Assembly: GCF_000423785.1 (NCBI RefSeq)
Contig: NZ_AUIQ01000010.1
Location: forward strand, 1-53,119
From: Tetragenococcus muriaticus DSM 15685
GTDB taxonomy: Bacteria > Bacillota > Bacilli > Lactobacillales > Enterococcaceae
DNA: 53,119 nucleotides
Reading direction: 5' to 3'
Shown: in pieces, positions 36,470 to 45,574 of the stretch
Numbering within the stretch: position 1 is the stretch's first letter
Layout: every line of letters starts with the position of its first letter
The notes under the pieces: generated by a model
Databases searched by the model: none
The model's input: only the letters and a program-made list of their open reading frames with translations
Told to the model about the DNA's origin: nothing
Position numbers and translations under genes: made by a program

Positions 36470-36508
36470 AGTCATCAGCCAGTCTTATGGTTGGTGACTT
36501 TTTTTGTT
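36470..36508 (+). terminator. Terminator after hsp20
   Basis: AGTCA-CAGCCA pairs with TGGTTGGTGACT around GTCTTA, using one wobble or bulge. Seven T residues follow. Confidence 0.8.
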
Positions 36509-36686
36509 CCTTGATAGGACGAATAGTTGTTCCACTACACGGCAAATTCCTCCCATAATATTTTGCTGTAGATTTTTTCACTTGTAAGGTGTAGATTGGT
36601 TAAAATGACTTATGGAATTTTGGAACGAAATCAAAGGGAGATACATAAGGGAAAATTTTGACTAAACAAATGGGGGAAATAAGAAC

Positions 36687-37085
36687 ATGAATATTGAAAT
36701 AAAAGTTAATGAACCACTTTCAGTAGAACAAGTTGCTACGCTTTATCGAGAAACAGGATTTGCCAAGCCTATAGAAGATAGGATTCGGATACAAAAGATG
36801 ATCGATCAAACACCATTAGTTTTTAGTGCATGGAATGGTAAAAATTTGCTTGGGTTTGCACGTTGTCTTACAGATTTTGAATATTTTTGCTATTTAAGTG
36901 ATATTTTGATTTTACCTCTTTACCAAAAACAAGGAGTTGGAAAATTATTAGTCCATGAAATAAAAGAATACTTAGGAAGTCGTATAACAATCTCTTTAAG
37001 AGCAGAAGATAACGCATTAGGTTTTTATAAAAAAATGAATTTTGAACAAACAGACAAGATGTATCGGATTAAAAGGGAGGGCTAA
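36687..37085 (+). CDS. GNAT-family N-acetyltransferase (first of a tandem pair)
   Basis: The 132-residue protein has the GNAT acetyl-CoA site QKQGVGKLL (motif A) after a YLSDILILPLYQ strand, and a C-terminal FYKKMNFEQ. GGGGGA precedes the ATG. It is clearly similar along its full length to the next gene and is separated from it by two bases, so the pair arose by tandem duplication or was acquired together. The acetylated substrate is unknown. Confidence 0.88.
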   Translation: MNIEIKVNEPLSVEQVATLYRETGFAKPIEDRIRIQKMIDQTPLVFSAWNGKNLLGFARCLTDFEYFCYLSDILILPLYQKQGVGKLLVHEIKEYLGSRITISLRAEDNALGFYKKMNFEQTDKMYRIKREG

Positions 37086-37087
37086 CG

Positions 37088-37483
37088 ATGATAAAGATTC
37101 GAACAGATAAAGAGATTACAGTCGCAGAACTAATTTCAATTTTTGATCATTCCGGTATTAAACGTCCAACTTTTGACCAAAAAAGAATCGAGCGGATGCT
37201 AAATAATGCGAATATTTTGTATACTGCTTGGGATAATGCTAAATTAGTAGGTGTACTCCGTGGTGTTTCTGATATGTCTTATTGTACTTTTGTCTCAGAT
37301 TTAGCAGTTTTAAAAAGTTATCAAAATCAAGGAGTTGGCAGGAAATTACTAGCTGCTTTAAGGAGGGCTCAAGGAGAAAAGGTTTCGACTGTTTTGATCT
37401 CTGCTCCTATAGCGACAGATTTTTATCCGAAAGTAGGCTTCGAACAAGTTGAGCACGCGTTTAAGCAACAGAGAGCTTATTAA
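37088..37483 (+). CDS. GNAT-family N-acetyltransferase (second of a tandem pair)
   Basis: The 131-residue protein shares with its neighbour the N-terminal GIKRPTFDQKRIERM block, the SDLAVLKSYQNQGVGRKLL acetyl-CoA motif and the FYPKVGFEQ end. GGGAGG overlapping the end of the first gene serves as its ribosome site, so the two are cotranscribed. Sequence divergence suggests an old duplication. Substrate is unknown. Confidence 0.88.
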   Translation: MIKIRTDKEITVAELISIFDHSGIKRPTFDQKRIERMLNNANILYTAWDNAKLVGVLRGVSDMSYCTFVSDLAVLKSYQNQGVGRKLLAALRRAQGEKVSTVLISAPIATDFYPKVGFEQVEHAFKQQRAY

Positions 37484-37589
37484 TAAAATAACCTTTCTGT
37501 ACGAGTAAAAAAGCCAGGGAGAGTCGATTATTTCTTTTTTGTTTAAGTAAATTTATAAAAGATAAGGGCTGTAAAAAATGTTCATTTTC

Positions 37590-37614
37590 AAGTATACTTT
37601 TAGTGGAAGTATAC
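37590..37614. promoter_or_regulatory. Repeated AAGTATAC motif overlapping a -10 before tdk
   Basis: AAGTATAC occurs at 37590-37597 and 37607-37614. The same bases form GTATACTT / AAGTATAC inverted repeats with a seven-base loop. TATACT inside the first copy looks like a -10. It may be an operator or a 5' hairpin of the tdk transcript. Confidence 0.4.
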
Positions 37615-37627
37615 GGAGGATGAGAAA

Positions 37628-38197
37628 ATGGCACAATTATATTTTAAATATGGCGCAATGAATAGTGGAAAGTCTATTGAAATTTTAAAAGTTGCCCATA
37701 ATTATGAAGAACAAAAAAAGCCGGTTGTTCTAATGACAAGTGGTTTAGACACACGAGCAGGCGTTGGACAAGTTGCCAGTCGAATTGGCCTAGAAGAAAA
37801 CGCACGGCCGATCTTTGAAGAAACGGATATTTATGAAGCAATTAAACAACTAGGGTTTAGTCCGTATTGTATTCTTATTGATGAAGCCCAGTTTTTACAA
37901 AAGCATCATGTTTTAGGTCTTACGCGTGTTGTTGACCAATTGCGTATTCCAGTGATGGCTTTTGGATTGAAAAATGATTTTCGCAATGAGTTGTTTGAAG
38001 GTTCGAAGTATTTATTGTTGTATGCAGACAAAATTGAAGAAATGAAAACCATTTGTTGGTTTTGCCATAAAAAAGCCATAATGAATTTACATTTTATCGA
38101 TGGAAAACCGGTATACGAAGGAGAACAAGTGCAAATTGGAGGAAATGATGCTTATTATCCTGTTTGCCGTTACCATTATTTTCACCCAGATATTTAG
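37628..38197 (+). CDS. tdk: Thymidine kinase (type II)
   Basis: The 189-residue enzyme has P-loop GAMNSGKS near residue 9, the DEAQFL metal/nucleotide motif and paired cysteines (CWFCHKK and a later Cys) for zinc. It phosphorylates thymidine for salvage. GGAGGATG precedes the ATG. It heads the tdk-prfA-prmC group conserved in Firmicutes, with 15 bases to prfA. Confidence 0.95.
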   Translation: MAQLYFKYGAMNSGKSIEILKVAHNYEEQKKPVVLMTSGLDTRAGVGQVASRIGLEENARPIFEETDIYEAIKQLGFSPYCILIDEAQFLQKHHVLGLTRVVDQLRIPVMAFGLKNDFRNELFEGSKYLLLYADKIEEMKTICWFCHKKAIMNLHFIDGKPVYEGEQVQIGGNDAYYPVCRYHYFHPDI

Positions 38198-38212
38198 TTA
38201 GGAGGATGTCAG

Positions 38213-39289
38213 TTGTATTACGATCAATTGCAAAAAGTAGAAGATCGTTATAAAGAATTAGGCGAGTTAATGAGCGACCCTGAGGTGATTGCAGATACGA
38301 ATCGTTTTATGAAATTATCCAAAGAAGAAGCGGACTTACGTGAAACAGTAGAAGTATATCAACGCTATAAAAAAGTGGAAAACGACATTAGCGAAGACGA
38401 GGAAATGCTAAGTGAAAATTTGGATGAAGAAATGACCGAATTAGCTAAAGAAGAACTTGCTGGTCTGAAACAGGAAAAAGAAGAATTAGAGGATCGGATA
38501 AAAATTTTACTACTACCTAAAGATCCTAACGATGATAAAAACATCATTATGGAGATTCGAGGTGCAGCAGGTGGCGATGAAGCAGCGCTATTTGCTGGAG
38601 ATTTATTTGATATGTATCAACATTACGCGGAATCTCAGGGTTGGAAAGTAGAAGTAATGGATGCGACTGTCACTGGTATCGGTGGCTATAAAGAAGTCAT
38701 TATGATGATTACTGGTGATAGAGTATATTCGAAATTAAAATATGAAAGTGGTGCCCACCGCGTCCAACGTGTACCAGAAACTGAGTCACAAGGACGAGTG
38801 CATACATCGACAGCGACTGTTGTCGTTATGCCCGAAGCTGAAGAGGTGGAGTTAGACATTGAGGATAAAGATATCCGTACAGATATTTATCATGCTTCAG
38901 GAGCAGGTGGACAGCATGTGAATAAAACAGCATCTGCTGTTCGTTTAACCCATATTCCTACGGGGATTGTAGTAGCTATGCAAGATGAACGTTCTCAGAT
39001 AAAAAACCGTGAAAAAGCAATGAAGGTATTACGGGCACGTATTTATGATATGTATCAACAAGAGGCTCAGAACGAATATGATGCCAATAAAAAATCAGCG
39101 ATTGGGACAGGCGAGCGCTCAGAACGGATTCGTACGTATAATTTCCCCCAAAATCGTGTGACTGATCACCGCATTAACCTAACGATTCAACAGTTAGATA
39201 AAATTTTAAATGGGGAATTAGATGAAATTATTGATACGTTAGTTCTATACGACCAAACTTCAAAACTGGAAGAGTTGCAAAATGGGTAA
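38213..39289 (+). CDS. prfA: Peptide chain release factor 1
   Basis: The 358-residue factor recognises UAA and UAG. The codon-recognition motif appears as PET in [14 protein letters not shown], and the peptidyl-hydrolysis motif GGQ is in [14 protein letters not shown]. The start is TTG 38213 after AGGAGG at 38200-38205. Its end overlaps prmC by eight bases, coupling the factor to the enzyme that methylates its GGQ glutamine. Confidence 0.97.
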   Translation: MYYDQLQKVEDRYKELGELMSDPEVIADTNRFMKLSKEEADLRETVEVYQRYKKVENDISEDEEMLSENLDEEMTELAKEELAGLKQEKEELEDRIKILLLPKDPNDDKNIIMEIRGAAGGDEAALFAGDLFDMYQHYAESQGWKVEVMDATVTGIGGYKEVIMMITGDRVYSKLKYESGAHRVQRVPETESQGRVHTSTATVVVMPEAEEVELDIEDKDIRTDIYHASGAGGQHVNKTASAVRLTHIPTGIVVAMQDERSQIKNREKAMKVLRARIYDMYQQEAQNEYDANKKSAIGTGERSERIRTYNFPQNRVTDHRINLTIQQLDKILNGELDEIIDTLVLYDQTSKLEELQNG

Positions 39290-40124
39290 TAAAACTTATC
39301 AAGAAGTCCTATCGTGGGCTTCTTCTTTTTTGGAAGAGCAAGGAAAAGAAGGCTATGCTATTTTTTATGTTTTTTTAGGGCGGAAAAAATGGACAAAAAC
39401 AGACTGGTTATTGCATATGAAGGAAAAAATGCCACAAGGTGAACAAACACAGTTAAAACAAGATTTAAACGATCTGTTAGATGATTATCCTCCCCAGTAT
39501 TTGCTAGGTTATGAAGAATTTTACGGTAGACTTTTTAAGGTAAATTCTGCAACTTTAATTCCTCGCCCTGAGACTGAAGAGTTGGTGAAATGGTGCCTTC
39601 AAAACACAAAAAATCAAAAAGAGGAGAAGGTACATGTGGTAGATGTAGGTACAGGGACAGGAGCTATTTCTACGACTTTGAAATTGGAACGTCCCCAATG
39701 GCAAGTCGATGCGGTGGATGTTTCAAAAGAGGCTTTGGAAATAGCTCAATTGAACAGTTATATGCTTGGTGCCGATGTTAATTTTTACCTAGGTAATACC
39801 TTGGATCCTATTTCTACATCAATTGACATTTTAATTGCTAATCCACCCTATATTAGTCAAGATGAATGGTCAGTAATGGATGAAAGCGTTCGTCGTTTTG
39901 AACCTAAATTAGCTTTATTTGCGGAAAATGATGGCTTAGCAAATTATCAAAAAATTGCACAACAAGCACAAGAAAAGCTAAGCCATCACGGGAAAATTTT
40001 TTTGGAAATAGGCTTTAACCAAGGAGCAGCAGTCGAACAAATTTTCCAAAAAGAATTTCCGTATAGAAAAATTCATCGGAAAAAAGATTTAGCTGGTCAG
40101 GAACGTATGGTGCTTGTGCATTAG
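39282..40124 (+). CDS. prmC: Release factor glutamine methyltransferase
   Basis: The 280-residue SAM-dependent enzyme has an N-terminal helical domain, the SAM loop [11 protein letters not shown] and the catalytic NPPY in [12 protein letters not shown]. It methylates the glutamine of the GGQ motif in release factors. The start overlaps the end of prfA, and the stop is followed by the DnaA-box cluster. Confidence 0.96.
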   Translation: MGNKTYQEVLSWASSFLEEQGKEGYAIFYVFLGRKKWTKTDWLLHMKEKMPQGEQTQLKQDLNDLLDDYPPQYLLGYEEFYGRLFKVNSATLIPRPETEELVKWCLQNTKNQKEEKVHVVDVGTGTGAISTTLKLERPQWQVDAVDVSKEALEIAQLNSYMLGADVNFYLGNTLDPISTSIDILIANPPYISQDEWSVMDESVRRFEPKLALFAENDGLANYQKIAQQAQEKLSHHGKIFLEIGFNQGAAVEQIFQKEFPYRKIHRKKDLAGQERMVLVH

Positions 40125-40210
40125 TTATCCACAAATTGTGTATAACTCGATAGAGTTTGTTGATAACTAGGCGATGATTCAAAGAAAGGATGTGGAAAAA
40201 CTGTGGAAAC
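40125..40210. promoter_or_regulatory. Cluster of DnaA boxes between prmC and sua5
   Basis: Perfect TTATNCACA boxes occur at 40125-40133 (plus) and 40137-40145 (minus, TTATACACA). Near matches are at 40158-40166 (minus, TTATCAACA), 40191-40199 (minus, TTTTCCACA) and 40202-40210 (minus, two mismatches). All lie within 86 bases, outside any origin-type gene context. Confidence 0.65.
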
Positions 40211-41228
40211 AAAACAATGGACACTCAATGAAATAAAACAAGCTGCACAAGTTTTAAAAAGGGGAGGTTTGTTAGCTTTTCCTACCGAAACAGTTTATGG
40301 TCTAGGTGCTAATGCGCTCATGTCTAGTGCTGTTCAGCAAGTATTTGAGGTTAAAGGTAGACCTAGCGATAATCCTTTAATTGTACATGTACCGAATTTT
40401 GAGCAAGTAAAAGGTTATGTTGAAAACTTGCATCCTGAGGCACAAAACTTAGTCAATATGTATTGGCCAGGACCTTTAACATTAGTATGTCAAGTAAAAT
40501 CAGGAGTATTTGCTAAGGAAGTTTCTGCTGGGTTATCGACGGTTTCATTTCGCATGCCAGATAATGAAGTGACTTTAAAGTTACTTGAAGAATCTGGGGT
40601 TCCCGCGGTAGGGCCAAGTGCAAATACTTCGGGAAAACCTAGTCCTACTAGTTGTGAGCATGTTTACCATGATTTACAAGGTAAAATTGAAGGAATTTTA
40701 GATGATGGGTCTACAAAAATTGGCGTAGAATCAACGGTTATTGATATTAGTGATCCTACAAAAGTACCGATGATTTTACGCCCTGGTGCGATTACTAAAG
40801 AACAAATAAAAGAAGATTTAGGCATTGAAGTTAGTTATGATAATCATTTATTGAAAGATTCGAGTACGCCAAAATCACCAGGCATGAAATATAAGCATTA
40901 CGCACCAGCTACCAATGTTTTGATGGTTAAAGACAATGACTGGGATGCTGCTGTGCGATGGGTAAAAGAAAATCACTTATGCGCTGGGGTTCTGGCAAGC
41001 CCGTCTATTTGTGATAAACTTCGAGCTGATACAGCTGCAACATTTACTTATAGTGATAACAGCGTACAAGCGGCGACCAAAGGGTTGTATGCTGGTTTAC
41101 GAGCTTTGGACGAGACCCCATTAAAGCTAGATGTTATATTGGCTGCTACTTTTCCGGAAGAGGGTTTGGGTGTAGCGTATATGAATCGATTAAAAAAAGC
41201 AGCTGCTCAAGAGTATTTTGAAAGTTAA
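40203..41228 (+). CDS. Threonylcarbamoyl-AMP synthase (Sua5/YrdC/YwlC)
   Basis: The 341-residue protein has the YrdC domain (FPTETVYGLGANA, KGRPSDNPLIVHV, GPSANTSGKPSPT) and a C-terminal Sua5 domain beginning near SPGMKYKHYAP. It makes threonylcarbamoyl-AMP for t6A37 of ANN-decoding tRNAs. The start is GTG 40203 with AAAGGA about 12 bases upstream, a slightly long spacing. The last DnaA-like box overlaps its first codons. Confidence 0.93.
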   Translation: METKQWTLNEIKQAAQVLKRGGLLAFPTETVYGLGANALMSSAVQQVFEVKGRPSDNPLIVHVPNFEQVKGYVENLHPEAQNLVNMYWPGPLTLVCQVKSGVFAKEVSAGLSTVSFRMPDNEVTLKLLEESGVPAVGPSANTSGKPSPTSCEHVYHDLQGKIEGILDDGSTKIGVESTVIDISDPTKVPMILRPGAITKEQIKEDLGIEVSYDNHLLKDSSTPKSPGMKYKHYAPATNVLMVKDNDWDAAVRWVKENHLCAGVLASPSICDKLRADTAATFTYSDNSVQAATKGLYAGLRALDETPLKLDVILAATFPEEGLGVAYMNRLKKAAAQEYFES

Positions 41229-41289
41229 AAGCTTTCTTTATTTTCCTGTGGTACAATGCTAGCAGAAAAGTAAAAGGGGTGTTTTACAC

Positions 41290-42531
41290 ATGGCTATCAA
41301 AGACTTTGACGAACAAGTCGGTATTGCGATTGAAAATGAGACAAAAAGGCAGCAAAATAACTTAGAATTGATTGCTTCAGAAAATATTGTGTCAAGAGCA
41401 GTAATGCAAGCTCAAGGTAGCGTTTTGACGAATAAGTATGCTGAAGGCTATCCTGGGCGTCGTTATTATGGTGGTTGTGAGTTTATAGACGTCATCGAAA
41501 ATTTAGCTATTGAACGTGCTAAAGAGCTATTTGGAGCTAACTTCGCTAATGTTCAACCACATTCTGGATCTCAAGCAAATACGGCAGCTTATTTAGCTTT
41601 GATTGAACAAGGAGATACAGTTTTAGGGATGGACTTGTCTGCAGGAGGCCATTTGACGCATGGTTCTCCAGTTAATTTTAGTGGGAAGACTTACCACTTT
41701 GTTAGCTATGGGGTAGATCCTCAAACAGAAATGATTGATATAGAAAATGTACGTCAATTGGCCCATAAGTATCAACCCAAGCTTATTGTGGCTGGTGCTA
41801 GTGCGTATTCTCGAACGATTGATTTTGCTGCTTTTAGAGAAATCGCAGATGAAATTGGCGCTAGATTAATGGTCGACATGGCGCATATTGCTGGGCTAGT
41901 AGCAAGTGGATTTCATCCTAGTCCGATACCTTATGCAGATATTACGACAACGACGACTCATAAAACATTACGTGGTCCGCGAGGCGGAATGATTCTGACA
42001 AATGACGAGAAAATAGCTAAACAGGTTAACAGTCACGTGTTTCCAGGAATTCAAGGAGGACCTTTAGAGCATGTCATTGCTGGAAAAGCTGTAGCTTTTT
42101 ATGAGGCTTTGGGCGCTAGCTTTAAATCTTATAGTCAACAAGTTATACAGAATGCAAAAGCGATGGAAAAAGAGTTTAGCCAAGCAAAAAATGTTCGCTT
42201 AGTTTCTGGGAAAACGGATAATCATTTACTTTTATTGGATGTAACTGGTTATGATATGACTGGAAAAGAAGCGGAACAGCTTTTGGATTCAGTTCATATT
42301 ACGGTTAATAAAAATGCGATTCCTTTTGAAAAATTGAGTCCTTTTAAAACAAGTGGAATACGTATAGGAACTCCAGCGATCACGAGTCGAAACTTCAGTG
42401 AAAATGAAGCAGCTAAAGTGGCTCGATTAATCATAAAAGTTTTAGAAAATAAAGAAAATCAAACAATATTGGACGAAGTAAGAGCAGATGTACAAGCGTT
42501 GACCGATGCGCATCCGATTTATGAAGATTAG
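41290..42531 (+). CDS. glyA: Serine hydroxymethyltransferase
   Basis: The 413-residue PLP enzyme converts serine and tetrahydrofolate to glycine and methylene-tetrahydrofolate. The PLP lysine is in [14 protein letters not shown], and the N-terminal LIASEN and [13 protein letters not shown] blocks are intact. AAAGGGG precedes the ATG. It sits between sua5 and upp in a conserved order. Confidence 0.97.
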   Translation: MAIKDFDEQVGIAIENETKRQQNNLELIASENIVSRAVMQAQGSVLTNKYAEGYPGRRYYGGCEFIDVIENLAIERAKELFGANFANVQPHSGSQANTAAYLALIEQGDTVLGMDLSAGGHLTHGSPVNFSGKTYHFVSYGVDPQTEMIDIENVRQLAHKYQPKLIVAGASAYSRTIDFAAFREIADEIGARLMVDMAHIAGLVASGFHPSPIPYADITTTTTHKTLRGPRGGMILTNDEKIAKQVNSHVFPGIQGGPLEHVIAGKAVAFYEALGASFKSYSQQVIQNAKAMEKEFSQAKNVRLVSGKTDNHLLLLDVTGYDMTGKEAEQLLDSVHITVNKNAIPFEKLSPFKTSGIRIGTPAITSRNFSENEAAKVARLIIKVLENKENQTILDEVRADVQALTDAHPIYED

Positions 42532-42567
42532 TGAGGAGGTTGTTTATGTACAATTTCCCTTGTCGTA

Positions 42568-42596
42568 TTGCTTGTATGGTATTTTTGGATTACAAT
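42568..42596 (+). promoter_or_regulatory. Promoter of upp
   Basis: TTGCTT (42568-42573) and TACAAT (42591-42596) are spaced by 17 bases. They lie 28 bases before the upp start. Confidence 0.65.
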
Positions 42597-42623
42597 AGAG
42601 AAAAAATGAAGGAGCCTTAAGTA

Positions 42624-43253
42624 ATGGGAAAATTTCAAGTAATGGAGCATCCGCTAATCCAGCATAAGTTGACGATTATTCGAGAAAAAAATTGTGGAAC
42701 GAAAGTTTTTCGCGAGGTTGTCGACGAACTTGCTATGTTGATGGCTTACGAGATTTCTCGAGATATGCCGATAGAAGATACTGAGATAGAAACACCAATT
42801 CAGTTAACCACACAAAAAACTTTGGCAGGGAAAAAAATGGCGATTGTTCCAATTTTACGTGCAGGCTTAGGAATGGTCGATGGGATTTTACAACTTATCC
42901 CAGCAGCTAAAGTGGGACATGTTGGTTTGTACCGCGACGAGGAGACATTAGAGCCTCATGAATATTTTGTAAAAATGCCTGAAGACATTGATAACCGACA
43001 ATTGTTAGTGGTAGATCCGATGTTAGCGACTGGAGGATCTGCAATTATGGCGATTGATTCATTGAAAAAAAGAGGGGCTTCGAATATCAAATTTGTTTGT
43101 ATTGTTTCTGCTCCAGAAGGTGTAAAAGCTCTACAAGAGGCTCACCCAGACATCGATATTTATACGGCTGCTTTAGATGAGTATTTAAATGAAGATGGCT
43201 ATATTGTTCCTGGCTTAGGCGATGCAGGGGATCGCTTGTTTGGAACAAAGTAA
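42624..43253 (+). CDS. upp: Uracil phosphoribosyltransferase
   Basis: The 209-residue enzyme converts uracil and PRPP to UMP. The PRPP loop is [12 protein letters not shown], and the uracil-binding end is [25 protein letters not shown] precedes the ATG. It has its own promoter and a strong terminator. No pyrR-type attenuator is visible. Confidence 0.97.
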   Translation: MGKFQVMEHPLIQHKLTIIREKNCGTKVFREVVDELAMLMAYEISRDMPIEDTEIETPIQLTTQKTLAGKKMAIVPILRAGLGMVDGILQLIPAAKVGHVGLYRDEETLEPHEYFVKMPEDIDNRQLLVVDPMLATGGSAIMAIDSLKKRGASNIKFVCIVSAPEGVKALQEAHPDIDIYTAALDEYLNEDGYIVPGLGDAGDRLFGTK

Positions 43254-43273
43254 AAAACTAGAATATTTGCTAA

Positions 43274-43318
43274 TTCCAGTAATGGGGACTGCACGTATAC
43301 CATTACTGGAAGTTTTTA
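43274..43318 (+). terminator. Terminator after upp
   Basis: TTCCAGTAATGG (43274-43285) pairs perfectly with CCATTACTGGAA (43300-43311). GTTTTTAT follows. Confidence 0.92.
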
Positions 43319-43342
43319 TGTTAGTTGATTTAAAAATTATGC

Positions 43343-43371
43343 TTTACAAGTAACTAAAAGTTTCTTATAAT
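43343..43371 (+). promoter_or_regulatory. Promoter of the tRNA-Thr gene
   Basis: TTTACA and a perfect TATAAT are spaced by 17 bases. The -10 ends 14 bases before the mature tRNA 5' end. Confidence 0.85.
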
Positions 43372-43385
43372 TTCATATGTGTTTT

Positions 43386-43458
<73 letters not shown>

Positions 43459-43465
43459 GCTTATG

Positions 43466-43508
43466 AAGAGGAAAACACTTGTATAATAGTGTTTTCCTCT
43501 TTTTTTAT
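43466..43508 (+). terminator. Terminator after tRNA-Thr
   Basis: AAGAGGAAAACACT pairs with AGTGTTTTCCTCTT around an eight-base loop. A T-run follows. Confidence 0.95.
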
Positions 43509-43631
43509 TGCTAATAGATGAAAAAAGAAGAAGAAAATTTCTAAATTTTTTTGAATGTCTGCTTACAAAGCTTTCTTTTATAACAAATCCCCTCTATAAT
43601 GAAAGAAGCATTTTTTAGGAGAAGAGAGCAG

Positions 43632-44810
43632 ATGGAAAAAAGGAAGTTTTTTAAGAACGACAATAAAATTGATTATGCTGTAATTTTACCTGTATTTTTA
43701 TTATGTTTAATAGGTTTAGCAGCTTTGTATGTAGCTTCTGACCATGATCCACTATCCAGTGGTAGTCCTTGGGGCGATGTGTTTCAACAATTGCTTTGGT
43801 ATATTGTTGGCGTTATTGCCGTGGTCATTATCATGCATATTAAACCAAGGCAACTTTGGGCAATGACCAAGTATGTATATGCGGCTGGAATTGTAGTAAT
43901 GGTATTGTTAGTCCTATTTTATGACGAAGACATAGCAAGTGCTACGGGCTCTAGAAACTGGTTTAGCTTAGGGCCCATCACATTACAACCCTCGGAATTA
44001 ATGAAAATTGCTATGATTTTGATGTTAGCCATGGTAGTTACTAGGCATAATGTTAATAATAAAAACCGTACATTAAGGACCGATGGTATTTTGATTGGAA
44101 AAATGTTAGCGGTCGTAGTTCCCGTGCTACTTTTACTTACGTTGCAAGATGATTTTGGAACTACGCTAGTCTTTTTAGCTATTTTTGGTGGAATATTCTT
44201 GATGTCTGGGATTTCATGGCGGATTATTTTACCAGTGGTCGCTGTATTTTTGGTGCTTAGTGTGGGGACGGTTACTCTAGTTTTAACTGATGCTGGACGG
44301 GAATTTCTTTCCAATACGGGCTTTTTTTCTGAATATCAATTTGCGCGTATTGATTCATGGATAGATCCATTTCACGATGTACAAGGTAGCTCGAGGCAAG
44401 TAGCGTCTGCTTTAATGGCCATTGGTTCTGGTGGGTTATTTGGGAAAGGGTTTAATAACAGCGAAGTGGATGTGTCAGTCCGCGAATCAGATATGATTTT
44501 TTCCGTTATTGGGGAAAATTTTGGGTTTATCGGAAGTGCTTTTGTTGTCTTATTATACTTTATTTTAATTTATCAAATGATTCGTGTTTGTTTCGATACG
44601 AACAATGAGTTTTATTCATATATTGCCTCAGGGATTATTATGATGATATTATTCCATGTTTTTGAAAATATCGGGGCCAATATTGGGCTGTTGCCGTTAA
44701 CTGGGATTCCTTTGCCATTTATTAGTCAAGGTGGGTCTTCGCTGGTGAGCAATATGATTGGTGTAGGTTTAATTTTATCGATGCGTTTTCAAGCAGAGGA
44801 AGAAGTTTAG
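43632..44810 (+). CDS. SEDS-family peptidoglycan polymerase (RodA/FtsW)
   Basis: The product has about ten hydrophobic segments and the SEDS signatures GSRNWFSLGPITLQPSELMK and, near the end, GIPLPFISQGGSSLVSNM. SEDS proteins polymerise lipid II together with a class B PBP. I start at ATG 43632, after AGGAGAAG at 43617-43624, giving 392 residues; an upstream in-frame ATG at 43599 overlaps the -10 TATAAT (43595-43600). No class B PBP is adjacent, so RodA versus FtsW role is uncertain. Confidence 0.9.
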   Translation: MEKRKFFKNDNKIDYAVILPVFLLCLIGLAALYVASDHDPLSSGSPWGDVFQQLLWYIVGVIAVVIIMHIKPRQLWAMTKYVYAAGIVVMVLLVLFYDEDIASATGSRNWFSLGPITLQPSELMKIAMILMLAMVVTRHNVNNKNRTLRTDGILIGKMLAVVVPVLLLLTLQDDFGTTLVFLAIFGGIFLMSGISWRIILPVVAVFLVLSVGTVTLVLTDAGREFLSNTGFFSEYQFARIDSWIDPFHDVQGSSRQVASALMAIGSGGLFGKGFNNSEVDVSVRESDMIFSVIGENFGFIGSAFVVLLYFILIYQMIRVCFDTNNEFYSYIASGIIMMILFHVFENIGANIGLLPLTGIPLPFISQGGSSLVSNMIGVGLILSMRFQAEEEV

Positions 44811-44834
44811 TTTAAATTAAGAAGGGGTATAATA

Positions 44835-45194
44835 ATGAGATTGTATGGCTATTCTCGATGTAGCACCTGTCAAAAGGCGAAAAGTTGGCTCCAAGCTCAA
44901 GGAGAACCGTTTGAATTTGTGGACATGGTAAAAGAGCCACCTACTAAAGAGCAATTAATGAAGTGGATACAAGAAAGTACATTACCCACACGACGTTTTT
45001 TTAATACAAGTGGGAAAAAATATCGTGCTTTAGGCTTGAAAGAACAGCTAGACAGGTATACACTTGAAGAAGCTTGTCAGATATTATCGACTGATGGAAT
45101 GCTAATCAAACGACCAATTTTAGTGGATGATAGAGATCATTTTTTAACAATTGGTTTTAATGAGAACGATTATGGAGGAATATTTGCATCATGA
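44835..45194 (+). CDS. ArsC/Spx-family thioredoxin-fold protein
   Basis: The 119-residue protein begins with a YGYSRCSTCQKAKSWL redox-type CxxC and continues with LPTRRFFNTSG and the RPILV cis-proline region of the ArsC/YffB/Spx family. It is probably a reductase-like or regulatory protein; arsenate is not implied, since no ars genes are near. It overlaps the GcvH-like gene by four bases (ATGA), so the two are translationally coupled. Confidence 0.88.
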   Translation: MRLYGYSRCSTCQKAKSWLQAQGEPFEFVDMVKEPPTKEQLMKWIQESTLPTRRFFNTSGKKYRALGLKEQLDRYTLEEACQILSTDGMLIKRPILVDDRDHFLTIGFNENDYGGIFAS

Positions 45195-45529
45195 AAAAAG
45201 AATGTTTAAAGAAAACAGATAATTTGTGGGTGCTGCATAATGGGAAAGAATATGTGATAGGATTAACAAACAAAGCGCAAAATGACCTAGGCAAGATCTC
45301 ATTTGCTTCTGTCCCTAAAGTGGGGCAAATGTACAATAAGGGAGAAACGCTGATCGAGCTTGAAGCAGAAAAAGCTACTAGTGAATTAGACAGTCCTCTT
45401 ACAGGTACAGTTGCGTCTGTTAATGAGAAAATTGCTGAAGACGTAGATGTATTAAATGACGAGGATGAATTAAATGCTTGGGTTCTTAGTCTAAACGATG
45501 TTGAGGAAAATGAATTTGAAGCACTATAA
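45191..45529 (+). CDS. GcvH-like lipoyl carrier protein
   Basis: The 112-residue protein has a lipoyl domain with the modifiable lysine in ELEAEKATSELDSP and the GTVASVNE turn. It is slightly shorter than canonical glycine-cleavage H protein. No gcvP or gcvT is in the window. In many Firmicutes a GcvH-like protein serves as lipoate relay to other complexes, which is likely here. Coupling to the ArsC-like gene is unusual enough to note. Confidence 0.87.
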   Translation: MKKECLKKTDNLWVLHNGKEYVIGLTNKAQNDLGKISFASVPKVGQMYNKGETLIELEAEKATSELDSPLTGTVASVNEKIAEDVDVLNDEDELNAWVLSLNDVEENEFEAL

Positions 45530-45573
45530 AAAAGGTTCTTGAAATCAATTATTGATTTCAAGAACCTTTTTCT
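45527..45573. terminator. Bidirectional terminator between gcvH-like and L25 genes
   Basis: AAAAAGGTTCTTGAAATCAA pairs perfectly with its complement around a three-base TTA loop. It serves both convergent genes. Confidence 0.95.
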
Positions 45574-45574
45574 A

